Assembly: GCA_029962745.1 (NCBI GenBank)
Contig: CM057162.1
Coordinates: 19,954,178-20,018,177 of the forward strand
Reading direction: 5' to 3'
Length of the DNA stretch: 64,000 bases
From: Echinometra lucunter
Lineage: Eukaryota; Echinodermata; Echinoidea; Camarodonta; Echinometridae
Numbering within the stretch: the stretch's first letter is position 1; the number at the start of each line of letters is the position of its first letter. Positions 48,939 to 59,231 of this stretch are shown piece by piece. The translations under genes and the position numbers were made by a program. Below the pieces are notes generated by a model that was not told the origin of the DNA, ran no database searches, and saw only the letters and a list, made by a program, of their open reading frames with translations.

Positions 48939-51833
48939 ATGAAAATGAAAATAGGTAACTTTACTCGGAAATACTCTAGAGAAAAAGCAAAACAACGTAA
49001 AAATACAATTGATAATTTAGAAAAAGATATACTGACCCTTGAAAAGGAGTTATTAGATAACGCAACTAAAGAAAAATCCGACTTGTTAGATCGTAAACGG
49101 AATGAGTTAAAGGCAAATTATAACTATATAAATGAAGGTGTTAAAATTCGGTCCAGAGCTTCATATTATGAAAGTGGGGAAAAGGATCCCAGATATTTTA
49201 CGCAGCTGATGCGATCTAATAAACAAAAGACAATTATACGTAAATTGTTGATAGATGAAAAGGATAGTTTTGATCAAAATGAAATAATAAAAGAAATACA
49301 TAAGTTTTACAGTGAATTATATGCACAGCCAGTGAGTGACACAAATTTTAAAGATAATGGTTTTTTTAAAGATTTGCCCAAATTAGAACTTGCTTCACAG
49401 GAATTATGTGAAGGGAAAATTACGCAGGGAGAATGTTGGGAAGCGTTGAAACAAATGAAACTCAACAAAACACCGGGAAATGATGGGTTAAGTGTTGAAT
49501 TTTATTTACTATTTTGGCCAATATTAAGGGATATAATAGTAGAAGCTTTAAATGAGACTCTTACTAAAGGTGAACTTTCTCCTTCCCAGAAACAAGCGGT
49601 AATAGTTTTGTTTTGTAAAGAGGCGAAGGATCCTTCACTAATTAGAAATTATAGACCTATATCATTGTTAAATGTAGATTATAAATTGTTAACAAAGGCT
49701 TTGTCACAAAGAATTAAAAAGGTTTTACATGAAGTTATATTTATAGACCAAGTGGGATATATCAAAGATAGAAACATAGGTGAAGCTATAAGGCTTATAG
49801 ATGACATGATTTTTTACACTAGACATAAGAATATTCCGGGATATCTGATGGCAATAGATTTTGAAAAAGCCTTTGACTCGGTATCCCATATTTTTTTGCT
49901 AAAAGTTTTGTATACGTTTGGTTTTGGTCCTACCTTTTGTAGATGGATCCAAACAATGTATAATGGTGCATTAAGCTGTGTTTTTAATGGAGGTATATCT
50001 ACTGGGTACTTTAGTATTGAAAGAGGTGTAAGGCAAGGAGATCCAATTTCTCCATATTTATTTATACTATGTATGGAAGTCCTTGCCAACAAAATTCGCA
50101 GAGACTCTGCTATTCACGGAATAAGTTTTGGTGAGTTTGAAGTCAAACAAGTGCTATATGCGGATGATATGACTCTTTTTATTAAAGATAGCGCATCAAT
50201 TAATAAATTAGAAAGGTTGCTTGAATGTTATGCGAAAATTTCGGGCTTGAAAATAAACAGAGATAAGACTTTTATGTTACTATTGGGACCCCTCTCCAAA
50301 GAAAAAGTTTCAATTCCTTTTGGGAAACTAGTAGAATTCATTAAAATATTGGGTATTACCTTTTCATTAGATGTGGAGGTTCAGGAAAGGATAAATTATA
50401 AAGAGATCTTAAGCAAAATAAAAAGACTGTTAACATGGTGGAAACAACGAGATTTAACTCTGATGGGCAAAATACAGTTGATTAAAACGTTTGTACTTTC
50501 AAAATTAAATTTTGTTTCATCCCTTACTCCAGTTCCACCGTGGGTTTTTGAGGAAGTTGACAGGCTTACGTTTGAATTTCTATGGAATGGTAAAGACAAA
50601 ATTAAACGGAATGTAATGTTTTTGAACTATGACAATGGAGGACTTAAAATGATAGATTTTCGTTTATTCGTTTATACACAGAGAATCATGTGGATGAAAA
50701 GACTTATTCTTGGAGATTCTAAGATGAGATGGAAACATTTCTTTAAATACCAAACTCGAGAGATGGGAGGTCTTATGTTATTTTTTAGTAATGTCTCTCT
50801 GGTTTCAAACGAATTGTTCTTGCCAAGATTTTATTCAAATATGATGGAAATTTGGATGGTTATGAAAGAATTTCTATTAAAAAAGGAAACATGTAAGCGA
50901 AATGAAATTATATTTAACAATAAGTTTATTCGAATTGATGGACATATGTACTTTAATGAAAGCATATTTATGAAAAATATATATAAAGTTCATCATATCG
51001 TGGATAATGAGGGCGAATTTAGGTCTAATAGAGACCTTCAAAGGAAGGGGTTAAATGAAGTCGAAATAAATGAACTTCACCAGTTATATAATAATATTCA
51101 ATTAACATGGAAAGGTCTTTTGAAGAAAACTAATTCGTTTGAAGACACTGATTTGATATTGGAATTTATATTTAATAAACGAGTTAGCACATTGATTGGT
51201 ATTACTTCAAAAAAAATATACACGGCCATGTTAAATGTAAAATTTGAAGAATCGTCGGCTTTTAGGAACCTGCAGAGAACTTATAATTTCTCTGAAAACG
51301 ATATTCGTACAATATTCCTAAGACCTAGGAAGTCAACGTTAAACAGTAGGTTAAGGGAATTTCAATTTAAAATGTTGTATGAGCTTATATACACTAGAAA
51401 ATATTTGTATGCTTTTAAATTTACCATTAGCAATGCTTGCGCCTTCTGTGATAAAAATGAAGAAAACTATGAACATTTATTTTTCAAGTGCGAAAAAATA
51501 AGAGATCTATGGAAAAGCTGTGGAGCTCTTTTAAACTTAATTGATATTAAAAATATAAATTGGGAGGGAATTCACATTGGTATAAAGATATCTAATGTAG
51601 GGAAGGAACAGTTGATTAATCATATAATACTGTTAATTAAATACATGATCTTTGTTTATAGCAGGAATAAAAATAAACCCCCCTCACCTCAAGAAATAAA
51701 ACAAAAAATTATAGAAAATGAACACGAGGAAAAAAAACTAGCTGAAGAGAGGGGAACTTTAGTGCACCATCTCAGAAAATGGGAAAATTTGACCAATAGA
51801 GTTGGCGAGGCAAGCAGGGATACCAAGATTTGA
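48939..51833 (+). CDS. LINE reverse transcriptase (open, 964 codons)
   Basis: Long open frame of the ORF2 C-terminal part. Visible RT motifs: TPGNDGLS near residue 179, YRPISLLN near 238, IDFEKAFDSV near 307, GVRQGDPISP near 363 and YADD near 407 (catalytic Asp pair). A Cys/His motif CAFCDKN...HLFFKC near residue 834 resembles zf-RVT. The ATG at 48939 is probably internal: the homologous frame continues upstream but is cut by a TGA at 48930-48932. The AT-rich codon use differs from the host exons. The lack of internal stops over 2.9 kb suggests a young insertion. Confidence 0.93.
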   Translation: MKMKIGNFTRKYSREKAKQRKNTIDNLEKDILTLEKELLDNATKEKSDLLDRKRNELKANYNYINEGVKIRSRASYYESGEKDPRYFTQLMRSNKQKTIIRKLLIDEKDSFDQNEIIKEIHKFYSELYAQPVSDTNFKDNGFFKDLPKLELASQELCEGKITQGECWEALKQMKLNKTPGNDGLSVEFYLLFWPILRDIIVEALNETLTKGELSPSQKQAVIVLFCKEAKDPSLIRNYRPISLLNVDYKLLTKALSQRIKKVLHEVIFIDQVGYIKDRNIGEAIRLIDDMIFYTRHKNIPGYLMAIDFEKAFDSVSHIFLLKVLYTFGFGPTFCRWIQTMYNGALSCVFNGGISTGYFSIERGVRQGDPISPYLFILCMEVLANKIRRDSAIHGISFGEFEVKQVLYADDMTLFIKDSASINKLERLLECYAKISGLKINRDKTFMLLLGPLSKEKVSIPFGKLVEFIKILGITFSLDVEVQERINYKEILSKIKRLLTWWKQRDLTLMGKIQLIKTFVLSKLNFVSSLTPVPPWVFEEVDRLTFEFLWNGKDKIKRNVMFLNYDNGGLKMIDFRLFVYTQRIMWMKRLILGDSKMRWKHFFKYQTREMGGLMLFFSNVSLVSNELFLPRFYSNMMEIWMVMKEFLLKKETCKRNEIIFNNKFIRIDGHMYFNESIFMKNIYKVHHIVDNEGEFRSNRDLQRKGLNEVEINELHQLYNNIQLTWKGLLKKTNSFEDTDLILEFIFNKRVSTLIGITSKKIYTAMLNVKFEESSAFRNLQRTYNFSENDIRTIFLRPRKSTLNSRLREFQFKMLYELIYTRKYLYAFKFTISNACAFCDKNEENYEHLFFKCEKIRDLWKSCGALLNLIDIKNINWEGIHIGIKISNVGKEQLINHIILLIKYMIFVYSRNKNKPPSPQEIKQKIIENEHEEKKLAEERGTLVHHLRKWENLTNRVGEASRDTKI

Positions 51834-51859
51834 TATATAGTACAGGAGGCTGTGTACTT

Positions 51860-52060
51860 TCGAGTGTGTGTGTGGGGGGGGGGGTGTATGCAGATGTTAG
51901 GTGGGGTGCGGATGCTGGGGTGCGGATGCTGGGGTGGTGTGTGGATGTTGGGATGGTGTGTGGATGTTGGGGTGGTTGTTAGGATGTTGGGGTGGTGTGC
52001 GGTGTTGGGTGGTGTGTGGTGTGTGTGTATATGGTCAGATTGCGCTTTGCTTGTGCTCTA
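51860..52060 (+). repeat. G-rich minisatellite in the LINE 3'UTR
   Basis: Units like GGTGCGGATGCTGGGGT and GTGTGGATGTTGGGGTGGT repeat between the RT stop and the tail. G-rich 3'UTR tracts are common in L1-type elements. The small open frame here is an artefact. Confidence 0.75.
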
Positions 52061-52263
52061 GATGACGATGGGAGGGGGTGTTTTTTTTTTTAAGACAGAT
52101 AAAATTTCTCTCAGACCTTCAATACTATGTTGCATGTTCATTATGTTTAAATAATTATCAATTATGTATTTCTTTTATATAAATGAAAATGTTTTGTTTG
52201 ATTGTACTATAACATATGCTTTTTGATTGAGAGAAATAAAACATTACTTAAAACAAAAAAAAA

Positions 52264-52750
52264 AGTAGCGGTAGTAGTAGTAGTAGCAGTGCAGTTTACA
52301 GTAGGAGTACTAGTAGGAGTAGTAGTAGCAGCAGCAGCACTGTTGACAGTCTGATATACCACCTTTCATGCTAGGTATCATTCTACAAAAAAAAAAAAAA
52401 AAAGCAAAGCCACATTTTATGTTTGACGGTTCACTGCCGCATTAGTCGTCGTCGTCGTAGTAATAATGTAGGTGCAGGGGAGTTTAAAACAACCATTCTG
52501 ATTGGTCCAGGCTCACCTTTTGAACGAGATGTGCATGAAAGAATGGTCTTGATTGGTTTTTACAATTTTGCGATTGATTGCGAATACGGGTTCCTGGTGT
52601 TTGAGGTCACTTTTCGCAGCAATTCCATAAATTCGCTCTCCTCGAACTGTTGAGTTAAGTGGATCTGTTGATTACTCACCTTACGTTGTTTTGACACACA
52701 TGGAGTTGTATTGACGAATCACTGACCCTCCTGAACAAGACTAACAGTTC
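52264..52750. repeat. Spacer S2, right part
   Basis: Continues the spacer after the LINE: GTAGCGGTAGTAGTAG, CACCTTTCATGCTAGGTATC and CACTGCCGCATTAGTCGTCG match 41753-42226. It ends with a degenerate satellite unit. Confidence 0.85.
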
Positions 52751-53156
52751 TGGCGGGGACTTGGTGTTTGGAGTCCCGCTACCGTACGTGTGACAAGCCG
52801 GTAAGGCCAGTGTGTGTCACATCTAGGTAAGGGAGGGGGTCTTCTGGACGGGACTTGGTGTTTGGGGTCCCGCTACCGTACTTGTGGCAAGCCGGTAAGG
52901 CCAGTGTGCGCCATACGTAGTTAAACATAGTCTAGTTCTAGATGCATTTGACAAATTTGGCTGTTCAACTCGTTGTGCGTCTAGCCGGCGTGCGGTACGA
53001 AGTCTGCCGATTCACTCTTCCCAGCAGTTCATCCTCCCCGAACGGTTGGGTTAGTGGATCTGTTGATTTCTCACCGTATGTTGGTTTGACGCACAGGGGG
53101 TTGTATGGATAAAGTCATTGACCCTCCTGAACTAGACTACCACTTCTGGCCGGGAC

Positions 53157-53625
53157 GCGTCTTTTTTTTCCCTACCGTTACTGCGTAAAATTGCAGAACT
53201 TCACTCAGGAAGCGACTTGTGCGAGAGGCTACACAGAACACTTATTAGGGTTAATAACTGCTTTTCGCCCGAAGCTTCGGGCGTCCATCAACCAACTATC
53301 GCGGTGTCAGCTGCACTTCAATACATGAACAATTCCATCCAAAACTATATAAACCTCTCATAATTCTCTACCACAAAGTATGAGTGACTTTTGATATAGT
53401 TATTTTTCTTCAAATCTAGCTTACATTATGTGTACGCAGCTAGCCCATATCACATGCATTGCAAGCCGACGCGATCGCGATCGACGAACAAAGTCCACGC
53501 GCATGCGTAGTGCGGGTGTACTGCGTAAATCATATTCTCTATATTGATAATAGCCTCTCGCACTAGTCGCTTCCTGAGTGAAGTTCTGCAATTTTACGCA
53601 GTAACGGTAGGGAAAAAAAAGACGC
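53157..53625. mobile_element. MULE-like MITE with ~73-bp terminal inverted repeats
   Basis: The left end GCGTCTTTTTTTTCCCTACC and right end GGTAGGGAAAAAAAAGACGC continue as inverted repeats for about 73 bp (to GCGAGAGGCT / AGCCTCTCGC). The satellite word GGCCGGGAC (53148-53156) is duplicated as AGCCGGGAC (53626-53634), a 9-bp target duplication with one mismatch, typical of Mutator-like elements. The interior has the palindrome CGCCCGAAGCTTCGGGCG and no frame. Confidence 0.88.
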
Positions 53626-53925
53626 AGCCGGGACTTGGTGTTTGGGGTCCCGCTACCGTACTTGTGGCAAGCCGGTAATGCCAGTGTGCGCCATACGTAG
53701 TTAAGCATAGTCTAGTTCTAGATGCATTTGACAAATTTGGCTGTTCAACTCGTTATGCGTCTAGCCGGCGTGCGGTACGAAGTCTGCCGATTCACTCTTC
53801 CCAGCAGTTCATCCTCCCCGAACGGTTGGGTTAGTGGATCTGTTGATTTCTCGCCGTATGTTGGATTGACGCACAGGGGGTTGTATGGACAAAGTCATGA
53901 TCATCCTGAACCAGACTAACACTTC

Positions 53926-54773
53926 CAGGGGCGTAGACAACGGGGGGGATGAGGGGTATGCATCCCCCCCCCCCCACCTCACAAGGTGGGGGGATGACAT
54001 GTACAATCATCCCCCCCCCCCCCAGGTTTTAGGGAAGGATGTTTGCTTACAATTAAACTGAATTAACATTTTCAGAAATGATAGGAACTGCAATAATAAT
54101 AGTAATAACAATGATAATTATTATTATTATTATTATTGTTATTATTATTATTGTTATTATGCTTATGATAACGATAGTTACCATCATCATCATCGTTAAT
54201 GTGACTGAAATGACGATTACTATCATAACTACATCGATCATTATTCTGATTTGTGTAGTTATTTATATTACTTTAGGGCAATTTCGGCGCTGTCACAGTT
54301 TTTCTAAAGTGGTGTAACAACAAAATAATAATAATAAAAAGCCTGATGCAAGCATGCAATAATGTATTTCAGTCCATATTCTATATTTGTTTGTCACGGT
54401 GCGTATATCTTCTATTTATGTCTGTACATTCAGGTGTATGTGTGTGGGTGTGTGGGGGGGGGGGATGGGTGCATGGCTGTACGCAGCGGGGGAGGGCCCC
54501 CCCCCCCCGAGATATTTTGAAATATTACATTTTTTCACTGAAAATTTTCACAAAATTCACCAAAAGTGTGCACCAAATCCTTCAATTTCATTTTTAAAAA
54601 ATGCAAAAGCGCCCCAACGACAAGCTCGGTCGCTTCGCTCCCTCGCTTTTCGAGTTTCTTCGAAAATGTTTACGCATCTTGCCCCACCCTAGGAAAAAAT
54701 TTGTTCCTCGATTTCTCGTGAATGGCAAATCATCCCCCCCCCCCCCAGGTGGAAGAACCTGTATACGCCACTG
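53926..54773. mobile_element. hAT-type non-autonomous transposon
   Basis: The left end CAGGGGCGTAGACA and right end TGTATACGCCACTG are inverted; the 8-bp target duplication AACACTTC lies at 53918-53925 and 54774-54781. Inside are poly-C/G runs, an ATTATT tract (about 54100-54170) and a GGTCGCTTCGCTCCCTCGC motif. Confidence 0.92.
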
Positions 54774-56063
54774 AACACTTCTGGCCGGGACTTGGTGTTT
54801 GGGGTCCCGCTACCGTACTTGTGGCAAGCCGGTAAGGCCAGTGTGCACCATACGTAGTTAAACATAGTCTAGTTCTAGATGCATTTGACAAATTTGGCTG
54901 TTCAACTCGTTGTGCATCTAGCCGGCGTGCGGTACGAAGTCTGCCGATTCACTCTTCCCAGCAGTTCATCCTCCCCGAACGGTTTGGTTAGTGGATCTGT
55001 TGATTTCTCACCGTATGTTGGTTTGACGCAGAGGGGGTTGTATGGACAAAGTCATTGACCCTCCTGAACTAGACTACCACTTCTGGCCGGGACTTGGTGT
55101 TTGGGGTCCCGCTACCGTACTTGTGGCAAGCCGGTAAGGCCAGTGTGCGCCATACGTAGCTAAACATAGTATAGTTCTAGATGCATTTGACAAATTTGGC
55201 TGTTCAACTCATTGCGCGTCTAGCCGGCGTGCGGTACGAAGTCTGCCGATTCACTCTTCCCAGCAGTTCATCCTTCCCGAACGGTTGGGTTAGTGGATCT
55301 GTTGATTTCTCACCGTATGTTGGTTTGACGCACAGGGGGTTGTATGGACAAAGTCATTGACCCTCCTGAACTAGACTACCACTTCTGGCCGGGACTTGGT
55401 GTTTGGGGTCCCGCTACCGAACTTGTGGTAAGCCGGTAATGCCAGTGTGCGCCATACGTAGTTAAACATAGTCTAGTTCTAGATGCATTTGACAAATTTG
55501 GCTGTTCAACTCGTTGCGCGTCTAGCCGGCGTGTGGTACGAAGTCTGCGGATTCAGTCACCCTGACGATTCGGGGAGGGTTGTTGGGGGACTGAATCAGT
55601 TGATTTCTCACCTCATGCTGGGTTGACGTACAGGGTGTATAGTACGGACGAGGTCTTGACCCTCCTGAACTAGACTACCACTTCTGGCCGGGACTTGGTG
55701 TTTGGGGTCCCGCTACCGTACTTTTGGCAAGCCGGTAAGCCCGGTGTGCGCCATACGTAGTTAAACATAGTCTAGTTCTAGATGCATTTGACAAATTTGG
55801 CTGTTCACCTCGTTATGCGTCTAGCCAGGCGTGCGGTACGAAGTCTGGCGATTCACTCTTCCCAGCAGTTCATCCTCCCCGAACGGTTGGGTTAGTGGAT
55901 CTGTTGATTTCTCACCGTAGGTTGGTTTGACGCACAGGGGGTTGTATGGACAAAGTCATTGACCCTCCTCAACTAGACTAACACTTCTGGCCGGGACTTG
56001 GTGTTTGGGGTCCCGCTACCGTACTTGTGGCAAGCCGGTAAGGCCAGTGTCTGTCACTTTGTG

Positions 56064-56960
56064 GAAAAATAGGAACTAACTCCTCGCCTAGCCCTACAGG
56101 GTGAAAAGAGGGCATCTGCAGGGCCTGGGGGCAGTTCCCAAGTGCGCTCAAGGGTGTATACATATTTTTGAAGATACTTATATATTTTGTTCATTCTTTA
56201 TATATTTATTTTGTTTGCTTGCACAAACGTTGGTGATAACTGTAAAGGATTATTCGCAGATGCAACCACTGACCTCATTGTCTGCCCATGATCCCTTCAC
56301 CTCCGTCAAATTTACAAATTCATATTATGCTTCGTTCATAACTTATGTCGTGTGGAGTATACTGTCGTTACCATAATCTTTCTTTAAATACATCTTTGAT
56401 GATATTTTTGTAACAATAATGAGATGATTGCGATATTTTCGAATAACATCTCGGCTTGATTACGGCTTTATTTCACTCATTTTTAAGGGGTGCCAACCCA
56501 ATTATACCAGGTAAATTATTCCAGTATTCTCTATTTAAAGAAAAAATCAGAACGGGGAAGCATTCTTACGACTTGGATCAAAGGGACTCGGGCGCTTCTG
56601 CTGATGCACATGTCTTAAGTGACCAATTCCCGATTTCTAAACAGCAGCAGTACTTAGTAGTAGTTACAATTGAAGCCTGGAGTAGCAGTAGTAGGCCTAC
56701 TGAGTAGCAGGAGTATTAGTAGCAGCAGCAGCAGTGTTGGCGGTCTTATTTCCAGTTCCTGAGTCTGACAATACCACATTTCATGCTAGGCCTCATTCTA
56801 CAAAAAAACACTAGCCATTATTTATGTTTGGCGGTGCACTACCGCAACTGTACTCGTTGTAGTCGTAGTAATAGTAGTGGCACTATAAAATGGTGGTGAT
56901 CATGGTGATGGTAGTGAGTGGGGTCCGCTGGCGTAATAACGATAAGCCGGTACTGCTATA
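56064..56960. repeat. Spacer S3, diverged third copy
   Basis: AGGAACTAACTCCTCGCCTA, CAGTTCCCAAGTGCGCTCAA, TTTTGTTTGCTTGCACAAAC and CATTTCATGCTAGG match S1 in order from 41097 on, with many substitutions and indels. The word GGGGTCCGCTGGCG...AAGCCGGTA near 56922 echoes the satellite core. This marks the right end of the repeat complex. Confidence 0.75.
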
Positions 56961-58783
56961 GTAACACTAAAATTTAATATTCATTCTTTTTTTTACTTTG
57001 TTATTCCTAGTTTTTCCCTCATGTCATGATGTAACAAAACGTTTCATCAGACACACTGTAAATGACTACGGATATGATCGGGGTTACGATGATTATTATT
57101 ACTATGAAGAAGGTGATAATGATTCAAATTTCCCCTTTCCATTGGGAAACTTTGGCATGATAATTAGTGGAGTGATAGTGATAAATGTGTTGATGATTAT
57201 CATTTAAGATCCATAATCACTAGATGATGGTTATAAATAAGAGGTGCCGCTGTTGCTGCTGCTGATGGTGATGACGGTGAGCATGACAGTAGGGGTGGTG
57301 ATGATGATTACGGTGATCATGACGATAAGGGTGGTGGTGATTACGACGATCGTGACAGGGGTGATGATGATTACGGTGATCATGACGATAAGTGTGCATG
57401 GTGATTACGGTAATCATGACAACAGGCGTGATGATGTTTACGGTGATCATGATCTTTGGGGGTGATATGATTAGAGCGATCATGACAATATGAGGAATGA
57501 TGAGTTGACGGTGATTATGACAGTTGTTAAAGTTACGGTGATCATGCCAATTATAGGGGTGATAAATACACTGATGATGATGATGACGACGATGATAATA
57601 ATTGTATTAAGTGCAATTGTTATTGAGCTCATGGCAGCAGAGGTGAAATGATTACGGTGATCATGACAGTAAGGGCAGAGGCGTCGATCCTGGGGGGGGG
57701 GGGCAGGGCGGCAGTTGCCCCCCCAAAAAAAAAAAAAAAATTTCGGGGGGGGGCAAAGATATCATTTTGCCCCCCCCCCCCAATAATTTCCCAACCAAAA
57801 AAAAAAAAAAGGAAAAAGAAAAAAAAAGAGAAAAGAAAGGAAAAGGAAGGAAGGAAGTGAAATGAAAGTGGAAAACAAGGTAAAAGAAAGAAAATGGGAA
57901 ACTGGGAAGCGCTCGCTCGCTTTGCTCGCTCGCATTTAAGTATCTTAACCAATGCCAATGATAATTACTATTCCTATTTCAGGAGACAACGGCCTGGATA
58001 AAAAGAAAAAAAAACCCGCAAAACAAAAACATATTTTTCGTTAACTCGCTAGCTACTCTCGCTGGTAAAAGCTAGATATAAGATGAAGTAGCTTATTATA
58101 GCAGCGAGATTCCATAATATCATCATATTTGGGCAGCAAGGTGGTTGACAAAGATTTTTGGACTAATCCATATAATTTTGCCGGGATCGGTCGTTGACTT
58201 TGCTCGCTATGGTAGAAACAGAATGGATTCGGACTGCAAGCGAGATAGCTAAAACAGTGTCATTTTCGGCACACAGGTGATTGGATGTATCATTTAGATA
58301 TCATACAGGCATGAGAGGTTTATAGTGTATTCTGATGATAATACTATTCCGTTCTTGTATAGCGCATATCACATGTTTATCACATTATTATGATGACGAA
58401 ATAACACTTCTATCATATGAAAAAGGGTTTATTTTTCCTCGCTCGCTGCGCTCGCTCGTTTCATATTAATGGTTTTGAAAAGCAAACGAATTCGGTGAGA
58501 TTAGACCGAATAGATAATGTAGATGTTTCATTGGCTCACAGCGTAATTTGCCGAAGGGTTTACTACATCTACCATGAAAAACAGTGTGTGCTTCCTCGCT
58601 CGCTTCACTCGCTCGTAATATTAAAAAATAGAGTGGTATGGGGGCAGCAACAATGGACCAACGATGTGACAAAGTAGAGTTCAAATTTGGCAGCGAGGTA
58701 ACCATATAGATATATATTAGGTATCATTTATGCCTATATGATAACTAAACCCTTCTCTCATAACAAGAAATTTAATACTAGTA
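56961..58783. other. Intergenic repeats
   Basis: A minisatellite with GGTGATCATGAC words runs from about 57250 to 57680. A G/C-run and A-rich insert follows (about 57668-57940, beginning CAGAGGCGTCGATCC). Several CTCGCTCGC...GCTCGCTCG motifs occur (57908, 58439, 58597). Small open frames here have no coding character. Confidence 0.6.
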
Positions 58784-59225
58784 CAGAGATGCCAAGTTCC
58801 CCCCAATTTTATGAGTGAGATTTTCATGACTCGGCGTCTCGGCGAGGGAGCGAAGCGACCGAGCGGGGGGAGGGTGTGGGAGGGGGGGAAACCCCCCTCC
58901 CACGGTAGGGAGTTTTTTCAATTTTTAGCTCTTAATGGTGCGATCTGGCGCATACTTAAGTGACTATTTTTTACTTATTTTGAAAGACAAAAGGTAAAAA
59001 TACCTTCAATTGCAACTATCACTTAATCTTTTGAGCTATGCTCCTTATTATAGGGTAGACGGCGTGCGAAGGCGGTCGGCCAGTGCGTATAATCTAGCGA
59101 ATAATGCTACTTTTTTTTTCTGTCGGGTCCCGATGCGTGAGAAAAATGGGTGCCATGCGTGAGATCGTGAGACGGACCCTGAATACGTGAGTCTCACGCA
59201 CAATGCGTGAGACTTGGTAGCTCTG
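58784..59225. mobile_element. hAT-like MITE (CAGAGMTRCCAAGT ends)
   Basis: The left end CAGAGATGCCAAGT and right end ACTTGGTAGCTCTG are inverted, and CTAGTA flanks both sides (58778-58783, 59226-59231). The interior has a G-rich stretch and AATGCGTGAGACT / GTGAGTCTCACGCA self-complementary words. No frame. Confidence 0.8.
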
Positions 59226-59231
59226 CTAGTA

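Larger units (their letters stand above)
46969..52263 (+). mobile_element. L1/Tx1-like LINE retrotransposon, 5.3 kb
   Basis: Precisely bounded: AGTAG is duplicated at 46964-46968 and 52264-52268, and the uninterrupted site exists at 41752-41756. It has an AP-endonuclease region (about 48055-48916), an RT region (48939-51833), a 3'UTR with a G-rich minisatellite (about 51860-52060), AATAAA near 52234 and an A-rich tail. The first ~1.1 kb has no recognisable ORF1. The element is non-functional as assembled because its reading frame is broken. Clade assignment rests on APE plus RT plus a C-terminal zf-RVT-like CxxC...H...C motif. Confidence 0.9.
52751..56063 (+). repeat. 301-bp satellite array 2 (twice invaded)
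   Basis: Same unit as array 1. The GGGACTTGGTGTTT landmark lies near 52757, 52852, 53631, 54788, 55090, 55392, 55690 and 55992. It is interrupted by a MULE-like MITE (53157-53625) and a hAT MITE (53926-54773). The GATTCAGTCACCC variant unit is present at about 55500-55700, but here it is followed by one more ordinary unit. Confidence 0.9.
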
